This document shows, one piece after another, positions 1-8,569 of a stretch of DNA of 28,133 nucleotides; the stretch's first letter is position 1, and each line of letters opens with the position of its first letter. The notes below the pieces were generated by a model. It was given only the letters and a program-made list of their open reading frames with translations, made no database searches and was not told the origin of the DNA. The position numbers and the translations under genes were made by a program. Source of the stretch: Chrysochromulina parva (Eukaryota; Haptophyta; Prymnesiales; Chrysochromulinaceae). Location: contig PJAB01000385.1 of the NCBI GenBank assembly GCA_002887195.1, positions 1 to 28,133 of the forward strand, read 5' to 3'.

Positions 1-2192
1 TCGGCCTCTGGCGGCGGCGCTGGCGGCTGCGCCTCGCCGGTAATGGCCAGGACACTGGCAGCGATCACCTCCTCTACCACAGCCTCACCAGGGCTTTGGG
101 GCCTTACAGCAGCGTCGGCCAACGCCGGCGGCGCCTCGGCCGACGGGGCGGCACCCGGCTCACGCGCAGGCTCAGGCTCGGGATCAGGCGCCTCGGGCGA
201 GGGCTCGGTCGCGGTCGCGGTCGCGTCCGCGGGTGCGAGTGCTGCTGGCTCTGTCGCTAGCTTGGGGGCCAACCTCGGTACCTCGTCCAATCTGAAGCCC
301 TCGTCGGGCCGAAGGGCAGAGGCGACCGCTTCTGCCATCGCCTCAGCCAGCGCATGCGCTTCGATCGCCTCGAGCGATGGCTCTGTTGCTTCCGCTGCCT
401 CGTCTGGCGCGGTTGCCGGCGTGTCGAACCGCGCTCGCACGTGCCCTCTCGACGCGGCTCTGGGTCGCTGCAGTGCAGCACGCGGTGCCGGTGTCTGCGG
501 CGGTCGCGGCGTCGGCTTCTCGGGCTGCGGCCCGAAAAAGTCCCCCGCTCCGCCGCCGCCGAGCCAGTAGGGCGGCAGCCACGGCACTGAGGGACCCGCG
601 GCGTTCGCCTCGAGACCACGTGGAGACGCGTGCGGCGAGAGTGGCGGAAGCGTGCGGACGGAGGAGGTCGGGTGCGCACCGCCGACGGATAGGGTGCTCG
701 TGGTGCCTGTGAGCAGGCCCCCTTTACCGGTGCCCCCCGTACCCGAGAGCCGGTGCGCCCCCATTCCTTTCATCTCCGCGTGTGCTCCCTTGTACGTCGA
801 TTCCGCCGTTGAGTAGAGCTCGCGTGCGCTTGTCAAACGCTGCATCGCAGCCTGCTGCGCCATCGCCTCCTGCTCCGCCATCGCCGCCGCGACCAGTTCC
901 CTAGGAGTGGGCGGCACCACTCCGAGCCGTCCACGAGTATGGCCGACGGCGGTGCCCGGGGGCGCGTTCGGGGCATACAGCAGATGCGAGATGATTCTCG
1001 GCGAGATCTCCCCCGAGATTGGCGCCTCGCTTTCTGCAGCGCCGTGGGCGTGGTGTGCCATGCTCTTCGCACGAGGCGACGCACGAAACGGCTCCACCTT
1101 CGGAGGCCTCGAGGCGCGATGCGACGCGAAGAGGTCACGACTGAACAGCAGGGCAGCCCTTTGGAAGGAGCGAGGCGACTGCGGCGGGCGCGCGTCGTCG
1201 GGTGCGGCGGCGCGCGCGCTGGCGGCTGTCGTGATGCTGCGCGCGACGCCCACGCGACGCAAGGCCGCGTACGGGTCCGCGTCCGGGTCGAGCGCCGCCG
1301 CCTTGGCTGCGCGCAGTGCGAGCAACCTCCCGCGATTGACAAGTTTCGTCACCCCGAACGCGACGGCGCCATCCCGCAGCACCGCGGCGAGCTCGATGCT
1401 GGCGCCGCGGCGCAGCACCTTGTTGAGCTCGGCGTACTCGATCGTGCCCGAACCGTCCGCGTCGAGCTCATTGAAGAGAGCGAGGACCTCCTCGGGCCCC
1501 TTGGCTGGTAGGAAGCCGAGAGCGGCAACTGAGCGGCAGAATTCCTTTCGCGTGATCGTACCGCTCTGGTCCACGTCCCAGTCGCGGAAGAGGTCGACCA
1601 CCCGCGTCGAATTTTCGGTCAGTAGGTCGCGCAGCTGCTCCACGATCGGCGCGCCGCCATCCTCGATCTCGACGAGGTCGACAGCCGCAGGCAGCGCCGA
1701 GTAGCGCTTGCGCCTCGAGGTATGCGTGATCGCGATCGCATTCTTTGCCTCGAGCACGATCTCCCCAGCGGAACCCTGGGCGACTTTGACGCGGTGCACC
1801 GTCCCAAAGCGATCGGCCACCAAATGGGAGGAGAGGTCGACGTCTTTGCCTGAGCGCAGCTGCCGGTACATCTCCAGTTGGGAAAGCTGGCCTGAGCCAT
1901 CGGAGTCAAAGGATGCGAAGAGCGCCGCCGCATCCTCGTCGGTCAGGTCGAGGCCGAGCGCGCGCAGCGCCGGTGCGAACTCGCTGCGGTCAACCTCGCC
2001 GGAACCGTCCACATCCCAAAGGCGAAAGAACTCAAAGACCCGCTTGTTCGAATCGGCAAGGATGGCGCGGAGCTCACGAACGCGTTCCATGGTCTCGACC
2101 TCCTTGCGTGCCTGCCGACCGCGCAATGCAGCCTGCACGCGCGTGGCCGCGAGGGCCGAATCGTGCGGTACGTCCTCCTTCGTAGCCCCCAT
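1..2192 (-). CDS. IQ-motif and EF-hand calcium-binding protein, C-terminus outside window
   Basis: The frame opens at an ATG (positions 2192-2190) and has no stop for 730 codons down to the window edge, so the C-terminus is missing. Residues 14-31 form an IQ-type helix (LAATRVQAALRGRQARKE), a calmodulin-binding motif. Four canonical 12-residue EF loops follow in two pairs: 60-71 (DVDGSGEVDRSE), 96-107 (DSDGSGQLSQLE), 206-217 (DVDQSGTITRKE) and 244-255 (DADGSGTIEYAE). All keep Asp at 1, 3 and Gly at 6, and Glu at 12, so all should bind Ca2+. From about residue 320 the protein becomes Ala/Pro/Ser/Glu-rich, with a short Ala/Met/Gln-rich helix near 430-465. No intron is needed. The role is probably Ca2+ sensing or scaffolding; the ligand and location are unknown. 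It is divergent from the gene at 2840. Confidence 0.85.
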   Translation of the reverse strand, partial: MGATKEDVPHDSALAATRVQAALRGRQARKEVETMERVRELRAILADSNKRVFEFFRLWDVDGSGEVDRSEFAPALRALGLDLTDEDAAALFASFDSDGSGQLSQLEMYRQLRSGKDVDLSSHLVADRFGTVHRVKVAQGSAGEIVLEAKNAIAITHTSRRKRYSALPAAVDLVEIEDGGAPIVEQLRDLLTENSTRVVDLFRDWDVDQSGTITRKEFCRSVAALGFLPAKGPEEVLALFNELDADGSGTIEYAELNKVLRRGASIELAAVLRDGAVAFGVTKLVNRGRLLALRAAKAAALDPDADPYAALRRVGVARSITTAASARAAAPDDARPPQSPRSFQRAALLFSRDLFASHRASRPPKVEPFRASPRAKSMAHHAHGAAESEAPISGEISPRIISHLLYAPNAPPGTAVGHTRGRLGVVPPTPRELVAAAMAEQEAMAQQAAMQRLTSARELYSTAESTYKGAHAEMKGMGAHRLSGTGGTGKGGLLTGTTSTLSVGGAHPTSSVRTLPPLSPHASPRGLEANAAGPSVPWLPPYWLGGGGAGDFFGPQPEKPTPRPPQTPAPRAALQRPRAASRGHVRARFDTPATAPDEAAEATEPSLEAIEAHALAEAMAEAVASALRPDEGFRLDEVPRLAPKLATEPAALAPADATATATEPSPEAPDPEPEPAREPGAAPSAEAPPALADAAVRPQSPGEAVVEEVIAASVLAITGEAQPPAPPPEA

Positions 2193-2839
2193 CCTAAGAA
2201 TCCCTCCCTATTTCGCTGGTGAACAGTCATCTCGTGTGAACAATCGTACCGGTAGCTTCACAACCCGCTCAAGGTTTCCGTCATGTGACACTCAACTGTT
2301 ATTGCTGAGGGTCGCGCTTCGGCGCGGCCTTTTTTCTCACGGGCCGCTCGCCGCTGAAGGAGCACACCAGTATTAGAAGGAACATGGTGAAGCGCTCAGA
2401 GCTATACATGTAAATGACATACAGGTACATACTGTACGGCGAGGCCCTCGTGATCATCCCTGCTCTACACAGGTGCATCGAGACTCTGGCGCCCGCCAAA
2501 TATGGCGGAATCATTGGCGCCCGCACCCTTCTAGTTTCGGGCTTTCGGAGAAACTAGGGCGCTTCGTTCCACAGCGGAGATCTACACCTAATCTACACCC
2601 GGATCTACACGATGAAGTTGCTTGGAGTATGGGCAAGTTGGTTGCGGTTTTGCTCGATAGCATGCAATTTGGTCTCTTCGAGAAAGTTCTGTCCGGTACA
2701 TGTAATTTCGGGTCTCGACCACAGAAGTTGCAAGAGCCTGTGGCGTCGGTCAGAAGCTGTGCCACTTTGACGTCACTTCCTCTGTCGTCCGGATCGCGCA
2801 TCTACATCCGTGTCGCGTGTGTCGCGAGTGTTCGACCCG
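2193..2839. promoter_or_regulatory. Divergent intergenic region, probable shared promoter
   Basis: This 647-base spacer separates the start codons of the EF-hand gene (-) and the STPGR gene (+), so it should hold both promoters. It is clearly AT-richer than the genes. It contains two TACATGTA palindromes (2405-2412 and 2697-2704), a cluster of ATCTACAC-like repeats around 2579-2612, and a strong hairpin followed by six T residues (2310-2335). A reading frame at 2473-2847 shows no protein-like pattern and is not called. Confidence 0.5.
2310..2335 (+). other. cUUCGg tetraloop hairpin followed by T6
   Basis: Bases 2310-2317 and 2322-2329 form an eight-base-pair stem (one G-U pair) closed by the very stable C(UUCG)G tetraloop, directly followed by six T residues (2330-2335). 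In a nuclear genome this resembles the 3' end of an RNA polymerase III transcript, or simply a stable RNA hairpin. No recognisable tRNA, U6 or SRP RNA sequence lies upstream, so the RNA is hypothetical. Confidence 0.35.
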
Positions 2840-4397
2840 ATGGATGAGCGGATCTCGGCGTTGCACACGGAGGTGATTCTTGGCGTGCCACTCATAAGAG
2901 GCCTGATCTCTCCTGGGCCCGGAATGTACCATTTGCCCGGAATGTGCTTCGCCGATGCTGCCAAGCAAAAGGCACGCCCAACGTGGGGCCCACCGCCCAA
3001 ATACGACTCGCAGAAGCTGAGTCGCGCGCGTGTCGATGAGATGCGTTTCATCAGCAATGACCACATGCGCGAGATGAGGGGGCACTTCTCGCCCGGTCCA
3101 CAATACACGATTCCTACCACGATTGGTGGCGCGCAGGGAAATTCATTTACTTATCAGAAGTCGCTTCAGAAGAGGAATGAGAAGCTGCTCGGCGGAAGCC
3201 ATGGCAAAACCGCGGACCGTGGCGTGCTCCACCCGGCGCCGCACGGAGCGGAGCCCATCTTTAAGCTCACGCCGGGCAGCTACGCTGACCAAACCCGTGC
3301 GTCGCGCCCGGCGACCAGCCCGAGGTCGAGAGGCCTGCCGCCGCAGGCTTTCTGGAACAAGGCGACGACCGCGCAGGACCATGAATTCCACTCGCAGCTA
3401 GACAAAGCAAACGCACAGGCAGACCGTAAGCCATGGGTCGAGGCATCACGCCACAGCTGCTACGGCCACGAGCTGCAGGATGGCGCCGAGAAACATTATT
3501 ACACGGACCGCAACCGATCGCCATCGCGCAAGCCGCTGCGCCAGCTTGCAGACGCGTGCGCCGACCCGCCCCTCGCCAACGTCTTCGGCAGCCTGAACAG
3601 CAAGGATTTCCTTGGCACTATTGGCGGCATCGACCGCGAGTGGCGCGAGAGCAAGGTGGTTCCTTCCTCGGGTGGAGGAACGGCCTTCGGACCCCCACCC
3701 AAGTCGGGCCCGCTGCGTGCGGCCTACGTGCAGCCGATGGGCCCGAATTCCATCCCGCGCAGCGTGCCCAAAACGAAGGTCGAGCATGAAGGTGCGTCAT
3801 GGCTGCAAGGGCATGGCTGCCGGGTCGGCGCCACCCTCTGTGTTCTACCGCCTGCGCGCCTGTGGACTGCAACAGACTCACCACTGGCCTGGCACTGGAT
3901 GTGTATACTGTGCACCCCCCCCGCCCCCCTCTTGCGCAGGCGGCCGCATCACCATGTACTCAATCGAGCGTCCGATGAGCGCCTACTCGCAATCGTCCTT
4001 TGATGGCCGACTCTCAAGGGTCGACTCTGTCGAGCACTTCCCCCCACACCCCTCGCCGAGCCGTGCGCAGCACGGCTCCCCTACCCCGTGGCGGCCGAGC
4101 CCGGGCCCCGGCTCTAACGGCTCGCCGGGTTCTCGGGCCTGCCTTGGAACGGGTAACCTGGCGTCGCCAAGCCGCGGCCCGAGTCGCGCGCTCGGCTCAC
4201 CGGTGGGCGCGACTGATCTCCACGGCTATTCGGACACGGGCGTACCAGTCCGCTTGTTGAGCCGCTCGCCCTCGTCGTACCAACTCACTTCCACCTTGCG
4301 AAAGCCGAAAGCGAACCGCCCGGCGCCGGCGAGAGCCCTTCTCTCGGGCGAGACCCTTGCAGCGCATGCAGCTGACACTGGCTTGCTCTTTGGTTGA
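2840..4397 (+). CDS. Sperm-tail PG-rich repeat (STPGR/SHIPPO-like) flagellar protein
   Basis: Two exons, 2840-3791 and 3940-4397, join in phase 1 to give 469 residues. The upstream in-frame stop at 2768 and the absence of another ATG fix the start at 2840. STPGR-type motifs are visible at residues 24-34 (SPGPGMYHLPG), 84-94 (SPGPQYTIPTT) and 144-150 (LTPGSYA). Looser Pro/Gly elements occur later (FGPPPKSGP). The C-terminal exon is Ser/Pro/Arg-rich and disordered. Proteins of this family (ODF3/CIMAP types) associate with axonemal microtubules, so a role in the flagellum or cytoskeleton is likely. The protein has no enzyme motif. Repeat matches are degenerate, so family membership is fairly sure but orthology is not. 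Confidence 0.72.
3792..3939 (+). other. GT-AG intron in STPGR gene
   Basis: This 148-base intron starts GTGCGT and ends after a C-rich tract with TTGCGCAG. Splicing moves the reading from the first-exon frame, which otherwise drifts into an unconvincing tail, into the frame that runs to the stop at 4395-4397. The join creates a Gly codon (EHEG-GRITMYS). Confidence 0.75.
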
Positions 4398-5005
4398 GAG
4401 GCATTTAATGTCATGATGCCCAAGGGCCCCATCGCTCGCCGTGAATGTTGAGCAAGATCAGGTGCGAGAGAGCAGAGAAGAGGAAGGAGCGCAAAGAGTG
4501 AGCAAAGAGACATACCTCTACATACCTGTGCGGCAGATGGGTGTGCAGAACTCACACAGTCACGCAGAGCAGACGCACGAACAGAGCGCGCGAGAGAGAT
4601 TACGTTGTGGAGGTGTTTGCCTTGGGTGTTCATGTGTCTCTACGTGAGCCTTGGAGCTTGGTGTGTACACAGTGTCTGCCCACCGTCGACCGATCAAGAC
4701 GGTAATGGAGTTCAACTGTCGAACATGTGTGTACATGTATAGTGTGAAGTCTGACAAGATGTGCGAGGTGGAGGTCGCCGTACGCCGACAAAGCTCGTCG
4801 CGACATTATCGATATACGATAAACCGTTTGGCGAGCAGGACGTACCGTTAGCCGTTACGTTACGTTGGCCATTGACGTTGGCATGTGAGTGGATATTGGT
4901 GAAAAGCAAGCAAAGACCAATAAGTCTAAGAGTAAGACTCTATAAGCTCTAAAAAGTGCGCTCTTCCTTGCTTGCTAGAATTGCTAGAGTACATGTACCA
5001 CGAGG

Positions 5006-5094
5006 CTGTCGAGTAATGAACACCTCTCTTTCACTTTCTCTCCACAGCACGCTTTAACACGCTGTTTGACACTCGGGCACAATGCCACTTCGCT
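5006..5094 (+). repeat. Dispersed promoter-proximal element, copy 1
   Basis: This segment aligns with the reverse complement of 8616-8681. Shared blocks in order are CTGTCGAGTAA, ACACCTCTCTTTC, CCACAGCACGCT, GCTGTTT, CTCGGGC, AATGCC and CTTCGCT, with a few small insertions. It lies about 150 bases upstream of an ATG and is in the sense direction of the gene. The pyrimidine run ending CCACAG also resembles a 3' splice site, so a 5'-UTR intron end is an alternative reading. Confidence 0.65.
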
Positions 5095-5100
5095 CAATTC

Positions 5101-5150
5101 AAGCAAGCAAGCTAATTAATCGAAATGCTTTGTTTCCTTGCTTGCTTGCT
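5101..5150. repeat. AAGC/GCTT inverted repeat
   Basis: Arm AGCAAGCAAGC (5102-5112) is the exact reverse complement of GCTTGCTTGCT (5140-5150), with a 27-base AT-rich spacer. Related AAGC runs at 4902-4915 and about 4967-4978 could pair in the same way. It lies in the upstream region of the RRM gene; the function is unknown. Confidence 0.6.
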
Positions 5151-5246
5151 CTCTTCACTTGTGAATGAGAGGTGAGGTCATGTGAGGTGTACTATTGTTC
5201 TCGACAGACCACGAGGCGCGCGCCCGCGACGCGCCGTCTCGGCAAA

Positions 5247-6160
5247 ATGGCGATGCGCGGGGGGCGCGAGCGTGGCTCGTCGCGGCCCTCTCCGTACGGC
5301 GGCGGCGGCTACGGTGGCGGCAACGGCGGCGGCGGCGACGACGATGGCTGCGCGGTTTATGTGGGCAACCTGCCTTACGATGTCACGTGGAAAGAGCTGA
5401 AGGACCACATGTAGGCGAAACCTCGCTTTCTCACGCGCTGCACGCACTCCAATACGCCTCTGCTCCGCTGAAACTCTTCACTTCCAAAAGCTGTCGTGCC
5501 GCCCGGCCGGGCTGCACTTCTTTGACTCCCAGCGTCGCGCAAAACGCCGGCTGCGGCGCGTTGATTCCTTCTCGGTACCTGCAGGAGTGGGGCTGGCGAT
5601 TGCCGTGCAGATGTCAAGACGGGCGAAGATGGCCGCTCGCGCGGTTTCGGCATTGTGCGCTACAACGACCCGGAGAGCGCACAGGAGGCCATCAACACGC
5701 TGAATGGTTCGATGCTCGGCGAGCGCGAGCTCATCGTGCGGTCCGACGGCGGCAAAGGCGGTGGCAAAGGTGGCGGCAAGGGCGGTGGCAAGGGCGGCGG
5801 AAAGGGCGGCGGAAAGGGCGAGGGCAAGGGCAAGGGCGGAAAGGGCAAGGGCAGCAAGCCGTGAGTACCACCGCCCAGTGCCACAAGCCGACCCGTGCGT
5901 TTGCTACCTAAGGGTCCCCATCACTCACGTGTGCGTCTCACAGTCGATCAGCGTCGGATCTCGACGACGACCTGGACTCGTACTTCAAGGGCAAGGGCGG
6001 TGATGGCGGCGATGGCGGCGATGGCGACGCGCCCGCCAAGAAAAGCGGCGGCGGCGGCGGCAAGGGCAAGGGCAAGGGCAAGGCACCTACTTTGGGTGGC
6101 CTCGATGATGATCTCGACTCCTACTTTGCGCAGAAGAAGGACGCATCGGCCGCGGAGTAG
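5247..6160 (+). CDS. RRM RNA-binding protein with two UAP56-binding-like motifs (ALY/REF-like)
   Basis: Three exons (5247-5410, 5585-5860, 5944-6160) give 218 residues. The ATG has a strong context (GGCAAAATGG), with an in-frame stop upstream at 5166. Residues 15-33 are Gly/Tyr-rich. An RRM spans about 35-107, with RNP2 VYVGNL (37-42) and RNP1 RGFGIVRY (74-81); exon 1 ends inside the RRM and the splice restores it precisely. A Lys/Gly repeat tract (about 109-146) follows. Then the motif LDDDLDSYF occurs twice, at 153-161 and 200-208, the latter near the C-terminus. This fits the LDxxLDxY UAP56-binding motif of ALYREF and UIF. The likely role is a nuclear mRNA-packaging or export adaptor. Having both motifs C-terminal differs from ALYREF, where they flank the RRM. 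Confidence 0.82.
5411..5584 (+). other. GT-AG intron 1 of RRM gene
   Basis: This 174-base phase-2 intron starts GTAGGC and ends CCTGCAG. Without removal, the first exon stops at once after KDHM. With removal, the RRM reads continuously through DHMSGAGDCRADVKTG into RNP1. A second AG at 5609-5610 would delete core RRM residues. Confidence 0.82.
5861..5943 (+). other. GT-AG intron 2 of RRM gene
   Basis: This 83-base phase-2 intron has a consensus donor GTGAGT and ends CTCACAG. It joins the Gly/Lys repeat exon to the exon with the two LDDDLDSYF motifs. Unspliced translation would end at the TGA inside the donor. Confidence 0.82.
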
Positions 6161-7441
6161 GCGTCCTTAGGTGCGCTTCGTTGGACCCCCCACACATGCG
6201 GCTGGGCGAATGAGAGCAGGGGCGACGCCCTTTGTGACGCGGGGACGAGATCTAAGAGACCGGCCCGAGCCGAGGCCGCGAGGGCTGCACTGTCGCTTCT
6301 CTAGCGCTCGAGTTGTGTCTGGACGGTTCGCTCCTGCGACCTGCGTCCTGGCCGGACCGTGCCGCCGTGCCGTACACTGGTAACCCGTAGGGGCATTGAG
6401 GCGCCATATCTGGTATACTATGAATGTCTGTCAGTAGTTGCGGATGTTTTTTTGACAGCAAAGGACAAATTCAAATCACACGCGATGCAAGAATCCGCAC
6501 GTGAGTCCGCAGTCCGCACGAGTCCACGACCCCGCCCGAAGAGCGAAGTCCGGCGAAGAAACCTAAACCGCGGAGAATGCTGTAAAAGGTACCATGATAT
6601 CGACGGACGACGCGGCCCGGTTCCGTGTATGGGCGCCCGGCGGCCCGCGGCGCGGCAGGCGCGGCGGGGGGCGGCTGCAGACCAGTCCCGTTGTAGTGGC
6701 GGTCGCGGGTCGCGCCCGGTCCGGGGCCGGATGGCGGGTCTCGCCGGGCTCGGCGCGCTCCTCCGCTCCATCGCTTCTCGGACGACGGACGTATGCTCGT
6801 TAAGGGATTGATATTTATAGTGCCGCGGACGCTCCCCGCAACCCCGGCCACACGGCACACGGAGAGCATAGCGCGGGAGTTTCCCATGTCTCCTGTCCCA
6901 GCTCCCAGGGGCGGCGCAGGACGCGGGCGAAGGACGGGGCGCGGGGGCGCGGCGCGCGGCGGGGGCGTGGGGCCCCGAGGCGCGGCCATGGCCGGGCGCG
7001 CGCGGGGCCGCGGCGCAAGGGCGCAAGCTCCAATATGTGAATGTCTGCCGTGCGTCTGTCCGCGGGGCGCGTCCAGCGCCCCGCGGGCCCGCCGGCGCCG
7101 GCGTGCCGGGCCGTGCGCGCCAGCACCGGCGGCCGCCCCCGCCTCGCAGCACCTGCGCCAGGGGCTCGGCGCTTTGTACGCCTGGGCTACCCCCCTCGCC
7201 GCATGTAGTGCGCTGCCCTTAGGAAGTAATAAGGAAGTAAATTACTTACAAACTTCGCTACGTGGCTGGGCTGGCCACCGGCGGTCCGGCGCACTAACCC
7301 CGAGACTTAGATAGTAACGGCCCTATTAACCCCTAAGCACTAGGGCGCTGACCCCGCAGCGGGAGCGCGCAACCGACCGGGTTGCGCGCTGGGCGTGCGC
7401 GCGCGTGCGAGCTCAGGGTCGGGCACAAGTCTGCGAAGATT
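6161..7441. other. Gene-free GC-rich stretch
   Basis: About 1.28 kb lies between the 3' ends of the RRM gene (+) and the sideroflexin gene (-). The middle (about 6600-7200) is extremely GC-rich, so all six frames are long but consist of Arg/Ala/Pro/Gly shadow sequence with no domain pattern. The edges are AT-richer. Small structures are a duplicated AGGAAGTAA (7221-7229, 7232-7240), a 13-base palindrome (7235-7247) and a hairpin at 7364-7390. A degraded mobile element or a non-coding RNA cannot be excluded. Confidence 0.4.
7364..7390. other. 11-bp GC-rich hairpin downstream of sideroflexin
   Basis: AGCGCGCAACC (7364-7374) and GGTTGCGCGCT (7380-7390) are perfect reverse complements around a five-base loop. 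The hairpin lies 52 bases beyond the sideroflexin stop, in its probable 3' UTR. It could act in 3'-end formation or RNA stability, but nothing in the sequence proves this. Confidence 0.5.
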
Positions 7442-8569
7442 TCACAAGCCTTTGTTGAAGAACACGCGCTCGTGCGCCGCAAAGCGCTCCTCGACACGCG
7501 TCCCCGGAAGGTCAGTGTGCTGTGGAAAGATGGCAATGCACAGCGGCACGGAGATCCAAATGACACCAAACGTGGATCCCACGTCGACGACAGCGGCGAT
7601 GCTCCTCGGCAGGCCAGCTGGTAGCACGCGCAGCGCGGCGGTCGATGCCACGGGCGCGAGCGTGAGCAGCGCGACAGTCCATGCGACCCTCGTGGCTGCG
7701 CACTGCCCGAGACCGTACTGAGCCGCAAGCTCCGAGGTACCGAGCTCGCGGCCGTCGGCATCGGTGACGGGGATGCCGTTCTGCAGCTCCTGGCTGCGCG
7801 TGAGCATCAGGTTCACGATGGCACCCACGGAGACCCCGAGCATAGGTACTGTGAGCTGGAGCAGACGTCCACGGCCGTGTAGGTGTCTCGCGCCAAGGTG
7901 CTGAAGGCCAAGAGCGATGCCGACCGACGAGAGTGTCGCACAAATGTAGGCCGCCGCGAGGCGTTCGGGAGGCGGCGAAGCGCTCGAGCGGTTGCAGTGG
8001 TTCACGCCAACGTTGTAACTCTGATTGAACCACTGAAAGAAGGCAGAGGCGCGCAAGCTGACGCCGCTCGCCCACAGCAGCCCCGAGCAGATGAAGAGAT
8101 TGACGGGCGCAAAGGCCGCGAAGCGAAAGGGCGCCGGCACGAGCACGCCCGTTTCGGGGTGTACGCACGCGGCCTCGATCTTGCGTGCACGCCAAAGCTG
8201 TGCGTCTGAAGCGGCGGCGCCTTCGCCCTGGCCAGAGGCATGCTCATGCAGCAGCCTTTTGCTCGTCGACCAACGTGTTTGGTCGACAGTGAGCATCGAT
8301 AGGTCTCCCAATGTGTCCAGATAGTGCAGAGCTCGGCCCACGTACGTCGATAGATCAAAGCGACTCGGTGCGGTGGAGGAGAAGGGTGGCGGTGCCCAGA
8401 CGCGTGAGAGGTTTTCAAGCGTTGAGGCGCTGGACGAGGAGGCGCTCGAGGAGGCGCTCGAGGAGGAGGCACGCTCGTTCAGGGTTGGCGGGCGGCGGGC
8501 GGAGTAGGCGGCCAAGGCCGCCGCACTCGCGGCGACGCCAACCTTGTAATTCGTGACACGAACGAGCAT
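7442..8569 (-). CDS. Sideroflexin (mitochondrial amino-acid carrier family)
   Basis: A single exon of 375 residues. The longer frame upstream opens only with TTG, so the first ATG (8569-8567) is used. Residues 71-91 (FDLSTYVGRALHYLDTL...) match the sideroflexin N-terminal signature. Other family landmarks are the HPETG box (138-141), FNQSYNVGVNHCNR (181-194), the LMLTRSQELQNGI segment (254-266) and the C-terminal VPLCIAIFPQ (341-350). Hydrophobic segments near 150-170, 205-222, 238-256, 296-316 and 325-348 fit the usual membrane topology. Sideroflexins move serine and related substrates across the inner mitochondrial membrane. The first 70 residues are an Ala/Ser/Arg-rich extension with few acidic residues, possibly a targeting presequence. 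The family is clear; the substrate is inferred. Confidence 0.93.
   Translation of the reverse strand: MLVRVTNYKVGVAASAAALAAYSARRPPTLNERASSSSASSSASSSSASTLENLSRVWAPPPFSSTAPSRFDLSTYVGRALHYLDTLGDLSMLTVDQTRWSTSKRLLHEHASGQGEGAAASDAQLWRARKIEAACVHPETGVLVPAPFRFAAFAPVNLFICSGLLWASGVSLRASAFFQWFNQSYNVGVNHCNRSSASPPPERLAAAYICATLSSVGIALGLQHLGARHLHGRGRLLQLTVPMLGVSVGAIVNLMLTRSQELQNGIPVTDADGRELGTSELAAQYGLGQCAATRVAWTVALLTLAPVASTAALRVLPAGLPRSIAAVVDVGSTFGVIWISVPLCIAIFPQHTDLPGTRVEERFAAHERVFFNKGL

Larger units (their letters stand above)
4398..5246. promoter_or_regulatory. Intergenic and upstream region of the RRM gene, repeat-rich
   Basis: No gene is seen. The stretch is AT-richer and holds TACATGTA palindromes at 4732-4739 and 4990-4997. 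It also has AAGC/GCTT tetranucleotide runs in both orientations (4902-4915, about 4967-4978, 5101-5112, 5137-5150). The dispersed element at 5006-5094 recurs upstream of the sideroflexin gene. Short frames in the region have no protein-like pattern. The 3' part must contain the promoter and 5' UTR of the gene starting at 5247. Confidence 0.5.

Noticed and set aside
907..2376. Long plus-strand frames at 907-1704 and 1708-2376
   Set aside because: They are antisense shadows of the EF-hand gene; the minus strand shows clear IQ and EF-hand motifs, while these are Ser/Arg/Ala-rich without pattern.
2473..2847. A 124-codon plus-strand frame in the divergent spacer
   Set aside because: Composition is unlike the neighbouring genes, it has no motif, and it overlaps the start of the STPGR gene in another frame.
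6418..7314. Frames of 170-244 codons on both strands
   Set aside because: They arise from the extreme GC content (few stops); they are Arg/Ala/Pro/Gly-rich and overlap one another without any family resemblance.
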